Positions 7,618-10,304 of a stretch of DNA of 10,304 nt are shown piece by piece. The notes beneath the pieces were generated by a model. It worked only from the letters and a program-made list of their open reading frames with translations, made no database searches and was not told the DNA's origin. Both the position numbers and the translations under genes were made by a program. This stretch comes from CAZXPG01 sp964643145 (GTDB lineage: Bacteria; Pseudomonadota; Alphaproteobacteria; Rickettsiales; Arcanibacteraceae), in the NCBI GenBank assembly GCA_964643145.1, contig CAZXPG010000058.1, positions 1 through 10,304 on the forward strand. The letters are read 5' to 3'. Within the stretch, counting starts at the first letter, position 1, and each line of letters opens with the position of its first letter.

Positions 7618-10304
7618 CTACACCAAACTAAAGCCAATCTGTACTTTTTCCCCTTCCACTTCGCCTTCACTCACGTAGTTCTGGTTGGCGCTGTTGCCAA
7701 CATTGAGTGCCACCGCCAGTGTCTGGTCAGCAATATAGTGTTCAAATTGCTGGTAGGCGCGGGTAATATCTTCCGAGGCATCAAGCGTCAGGCTGATGCG
7801 GTCGGACACGTTTAAATCAGCCTCCTTCCGCGCTTGTTGAATGGCGCGCACCAGGTCACGTGCAATTCCTTCGGCTTTCAGTTCAGGGGTAAGAGTGGTG
7901 TCAAGCAGCACCAGCGCGTCATTGCTGGAAAGCGGGGCTGTTTTGCTACGGTCTTTCGGTTCTAATGTTAAACGGCATTCATCCCCAGTCAACACCTCGC
8001 CAATAATCTCCACCTGGCCATTTGGCAATCTTGTCCACTCACCTTTTTTAGCGGCAGGGATAATCTGCTTCATTTTCTCCGGCAGGCGTTTGCCCAGCAC
8101 CGGGAACTGGATTTGCAGCTTATATTCAGCATGGTTTTGAATGGCATCTTCACCAGCTACCACCACTTCTTTCACATTCACCTCATCGGCAATCAGCTCC
8201 TGAAGCTCTGCATTGATAGCAAAGGCACCGATCAGGGTAATCTGTTGCAGTGGCTGGCGGATGCGGATATTTTCAGCGTTACGGATAGAAAGCGCGGCGT
8301 TGCAGGCATCGCGCACCTTATCCATATTGGCAAGCAGGGCCGGTGCTTCATCAATGGCCGATACATCCGGGAAATTGGCCAGGTGCACGGAGTGTTCTGC
8401 ACCCGTCAGCCCACGATAAATGGCCTCTGTCACCAGTGGCAGCAAGGGAGCCGCCGCACGGCACATGACATGCAGCACCGTGTAGAGCGTATCATAGGCC
8501 GCCTGTTTGTCGCTGTCTTTTTCTGTTTTCCAGAAACGCGGGCGTGAACGGCGGATATACCAGTTATTCAACACTTCAAAGAAGCTTTCCACCGCCTGGG
8601 TTGCTGTAGGAGTATCATAGGCCGCCATGGCACTGTCGATAGTTTCCACCGCCGTTCTCAGCTTGGCCAGGATATATTTATCCATCAAATTGCTGGAATC
8701 AGTGCGGAAACATGCGGTGATGTTATCAGAATTAGCATAGAGTATGAAGAAGTGATAACTGTTCCAGATCGGTTTAATGGCAAGCCGCAGCACATCACGC
8801 ACCATTTTGCCTTCTTTATCAATCAGCAACTCCTGCCCGCGCATCACTTGTGATGACACCATCAGGAAGCGCAGGCTATCTGCGCCATATTCGGCGAAGA
8901 TTTCTTTCGGGTCGGCATAGTTATTCAGTCGTTTGGAAAGTTTCTGGCCTTTTTCATCGAGAATCACCCCGTGGCAGATACAGTTCAAGAACGGCGGGCG
9001 GTCAAAAAGTGCGGTGGAAAGCACCATCAGCGTATAGAACCAGCCACGTGTCTGGGCGGCATATTCCACAATGAAATCGGCTGGGAAGTGATTCTCAAAC
9101 CATTCTTTATTTTCAAACGGGTAATGCGCCTGGGCATAAGGCATGGAACCAGATTCAAACCAGCAGTCAAATACATCCGGCACACGGCGGAGCGTATAGG
9201 CGGGGTTTTCCGGGTCGGGCTTGGTCAGTTCATCAATAAAAGGCTTATGGAGATCAGGCACTTTTACACCGAAAAATTCTTCCAGCTCGTTGATCGAACC
9301 AAACACATAGAGTTTTTTATTCTGCGGGTTATCCGATTTCCATACTGGAATCGGCGAGCCCCAGAAACGGTTGCGGCTGATCGACCAGTCTCGTGCATTT
9401 TCCAGCCATTTACCAAACAGCCCGTCTTTGACATGGCCAGGAATCCAGTTAATCTGCTGGTTAAGCTCCACCATACGGTCACGGAACTTGGTCACTTCCA
9501 CATACCAGGAAGGTACGGCTTTATAAATGAGCGGTGTATCAGTACGCCAGCAATGGGGATAATCATGGATATATTGCTCTGTCCTGATCCATGCCCCTTC
9601 CGCTTTCAGATATTTGATAATATCGTCATTGGTTTCAAACACCTGCCGTCCGGCGAGATGAAGGGTGGAACGCTCACCCCCACCCCAACCCTCCCCCCTC
9701 AAGGGGGAGGGAGTAGGAGAGGCACCCTCCCTCTTCAAGGGGGAGGGAGTAGGAGAGGTAACCTCCCCCCTCAAGGGGGAGGGAGTAGGAGAGGTACTCT
9801 CCCTCTTCAAGGGGGAGGTGGCAGGGGCGTCTTCCCCCTTGAGGGGGGAGGCGGCTTTTATCTCCCTCCCCCTTGAGGGGGGAGGGTTGGGGTGGGGGTG
9901 TTCCTCCCCTAAAACCTGATGGATAGCTGTAAGTAGGCCTTCTATATTCTCCATCACCTCATGATTCCAGAAACGCAAGACGGTATAGCCTTCATGTTCC
10001 ATAAACGCTGTTCTTGCAGCATCATAAGAAGCATCGTCTGCATGTTGTCCGCCATCGAGTTCAATAATGAGTTGTTTCTCCAGGCACATAAAATCAGCAA
10101 TATAACGGTTGCCAAAAGGATGTTGCCTACGGAACTTAACCCCCAGGGATTCATTACGTAAGAAGAACCAGAGCCGCTTCTCCGCTTCTGTTGGATTTTG
10201 CCTGAGAGTTTTAGCGTTTTGCTGTAAGGCTGGGCTCACCCCCACCCTACCCTCCCCCCTCAAGGGGGAGGAATTAAGAGGGGTGCCCTCCCCCCTCAAG
10301 GGGG
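7618..10304 (-). CDS. ileS: Isoleucyl-tRNA synthetase, 5'-partial, with in-frame insertion
   Basis: IleS charges tRNA-Ile with isoleucine. Only the C-terminal part is present; the reading frame stays open past the right edge, so the HIGH motif and true start lie outside. A TTG at 10297-10299 is an internal codon, not a start. From about 9671 down, the protein reads as normal IleS. The editing domain resumes at LAGRQVFETND. HDYPHCWRTDTPLIYKAVPSW follows with its usual order, then WLENARDWSISRNRFWG and the KMSKS-equivalent KLSKR (positions 8929-8943). The anticodon-binding domain and C-terminal region follow (RDLVRAIQQARKEADLNVSDRI). KLSKR and this tail point to the type 2 enzyme seen in Rickettsiales, archaea and eukaryotes. 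Upstream of 9671, at least 210 codons are foreign: palindromic-repeat peptides and a DUF559 nuclease domain, all in frame. Confidence 0.95.
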   Translation of the reverse strand, partial: PLRGEGTPLNSSPLRGEGRVGVSPALQQNAKTLRQNPTEAEKRLWFFLRNESLGVKFRRQHPFGNRYIADFMCLEKQLIIELDGGQHADDASYDAARTAFMEHEGYTVLRFWNHEVMENIEGLLTAIHQVLGEEHPHPNPPPSRGREIKAASPLKGEDAPATSPLKRESTSPTPSPLRGEVTSPTPSPLKREGASPTPSPLRGEGWGGGERSTLHLAGRQVFETNDDIIKYLKAEGAWIRTEQYIHDYPHCWRTDTPLIYKAVPSWYVEVTKFRDRMVELNQQINWIPGHVKDGLFGKWLENARDWSISRNRFWGSPIPVWKSDNPQNKKLYVFGSINELEEFFGVKVPDLHKPFIDELTKPDPENPAYTLRRVPDVFDCWFESGSMPYAQAHYPFENKEWFENHFPADFIVEYAAQTRGWFYTLMVLSTALFDRPPFLNCICHGVILDEKGQKLSKRLNNYADPKEIFAEYGADSLRFLMVSSQVMRGQELLIDKEGKMVRDVLRLAIKPIWNSYHFFILYANSDNITACFRTDSSNLMDKYILAKLRTAVETIDSAMAAYDTPTATQAVESFFEVLNNWYIRRSRPRFWKTEKDSDKQAAYDTLYTVLHVMCRAAAPLLPLVTEAIYRGLTGAEHSVHLANFPDVSAIDEAPALLANMDKVRDACNAALSIRNAENIRIRQPLQQITLIGAFAINAELQELIADEVNVKEVVVAGEDAIQNHAEYKLQIQFPVLGKRLPEKMKQIIPAAKKGEWTRLPNGQVEIIGEVLTGDECRLTLEPKDRSKTAPLSSNDALVLLDTTLTPELKAEGIARDLVRAIQQARKEADLNVSDRISLTLDASEDITRAYQQFEHYIADQTLAVALNVGNSANQNYVSEGEVEGEKVQIGFSLV
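9675..9900. repeat. GC-rich palindromic array, translated
   Basis: Six hairpin units lie inside ileS. The first four repeat exactly every 36 bases (core CAAGG at 9700, 9736, 9772, 9808), alternating CCCCCCTC and CCCTCTTC versions, so 9691-9762 and 9763-9834 look like a duplicated 72-base dimer. Two more units in opposite orientation are centred near 9841 and 9875. The outer 39 bases at 9675-9713 are the exact reverse complement of 9862-9900. On the minus strand the direct units encode SPLRGE/SPLKRE motifs with TPT or TSP spacers. Each can form a stem such as CCTCCCC/GGGGAGG. Confidence 0.93.
9913..10218 (-). other. DUF559 endonuclease-like domain inside ileS
   Basis: A complete DUF559 domain of about 100 residues, in the ileS frame. 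It starts at a helix with NPTEAEKRLWFFLRN, continues with GVKFRRQHPFGNRYIADF, then IIELDGGQH, YDAARTAFMEHEGYTVLRFWN and ends at VMENIEGLLTAIHQVL. The family is Vsr-like with a PD-(D/E)XK fold. Glu in TEAE, Asp in ADF, and Glu/Asp/Gln/His in ELDGGQH are all present, so the catalytic set looks intact. No Cys/Ser at an N-terminal splice site and no HN at a C-terminal one are visible, so it is not an intein. Whether the nuclease works while embedded in a synthetase is unknown. Confidence 0.88.
10237..10304. repeat. Second palindromic array, cut by window edge
   Basis: Two more units of the same family, with CAAGG at 10261 and 10297, again 36 bases apart. The first starts with a slightly changed copy (one base shorter, few substitutions) of the 39-base inverted-repeat sequence, in the same orientation as 9675-9713 and opposite to 9862-9900. 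The DUF559 segment at 9901-10236 is therefore bracketed by inverted copies. The peptide read is SPLRGEGRVGVSP and similar. The array continues past the edge. Confidence 0.88.

Noticed and set aside
8971..9876. Open plus-strand frame of 301 codons opposite ileS
   Set aside because: It is the antisense of well-conserved IleS and of the palindromic array. Its repeated PQGGG residues are only the repeat read on the other strand.
10297..10299. TTG as a start codon for a 893-aa protein
   Set aside because: It is an internal codon of a repeat unit (PLRGEG), and the frame is open through to the window edge.
9675..10304. CRISPR array for the 36-base repeats
   Set aside because: The units are contiguous with no unique spacers, are translated in frame, and have no cas genes nearby.
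9672..10304. Intein in ileS
   Set aside because: No N-terminal Cys/Ser block A, no block B TxxH, and no C-terminal HN followed by Cys/Ser/Thr are visible at the edges in this window.

Overview
The window looks like a chromosomal segment of an alphaproteobacterium of moderate GC content. Its FtsK and Kup are ordinary. Its isoleucyl-tRNA synthetase is the KMSKR-type (type 2) enzyme, and one lipoprotein resembles the rickettsial 17-kDa antigen/SlyB family. A Rickettsiales- or Holosporales-like lineage is possible, but that is inference; nothing here fixes the genus.

Layout, left to right. Bases 1-122 hold no gene I can support. A CAU-anticodon tRNA (123-199, minus) is followed by the first copy of a palindromic dispersed repeat (222-270) and a second conserved block (356-390). 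ftsK (418-2697, minus) diverges from kup (2823-4706, plus) across a 125-base gap. Next comes an orphan plus-strand gene of unknown function (4855-5898), a hairpin, and the second copy of the palindrome (5971-6015) with the same downstream block (6200-6236). Two plus-strand lipoprotein genes (6270-6809 and 6818-7573) form a tight pair. They end against a shared hairpin that faces ileS (7618 to beyond the right edge, minus).

The most unusual feature is inside ileS. The normal C-terminal part of the enzyme is fused in frame, with no stop codon, to an insertion of at least 210 codons. The insertion contains a complete DUF559 (Vsr/PD-(D/E)XK-like) endonuclease domain. GC-rich palindromic repeats lie on both sides of it and are translated as motifs such as SPLRGEG. 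The insertion falls in the CP1 editing domain. It has no visible intein splicing motifs, so the host protein probably carries it permanently. The DUF559 segment is bracketed by inverted copies of a 39-bp sequence, which suggests a small mobile unit made of a nuclease and palindromes.

The remaining genes are housekeeping or envelope functions: chromosome segregation, potassium uptake, outer-membrane lipoproteins and isoleucine charging. They do not form a common pathway.
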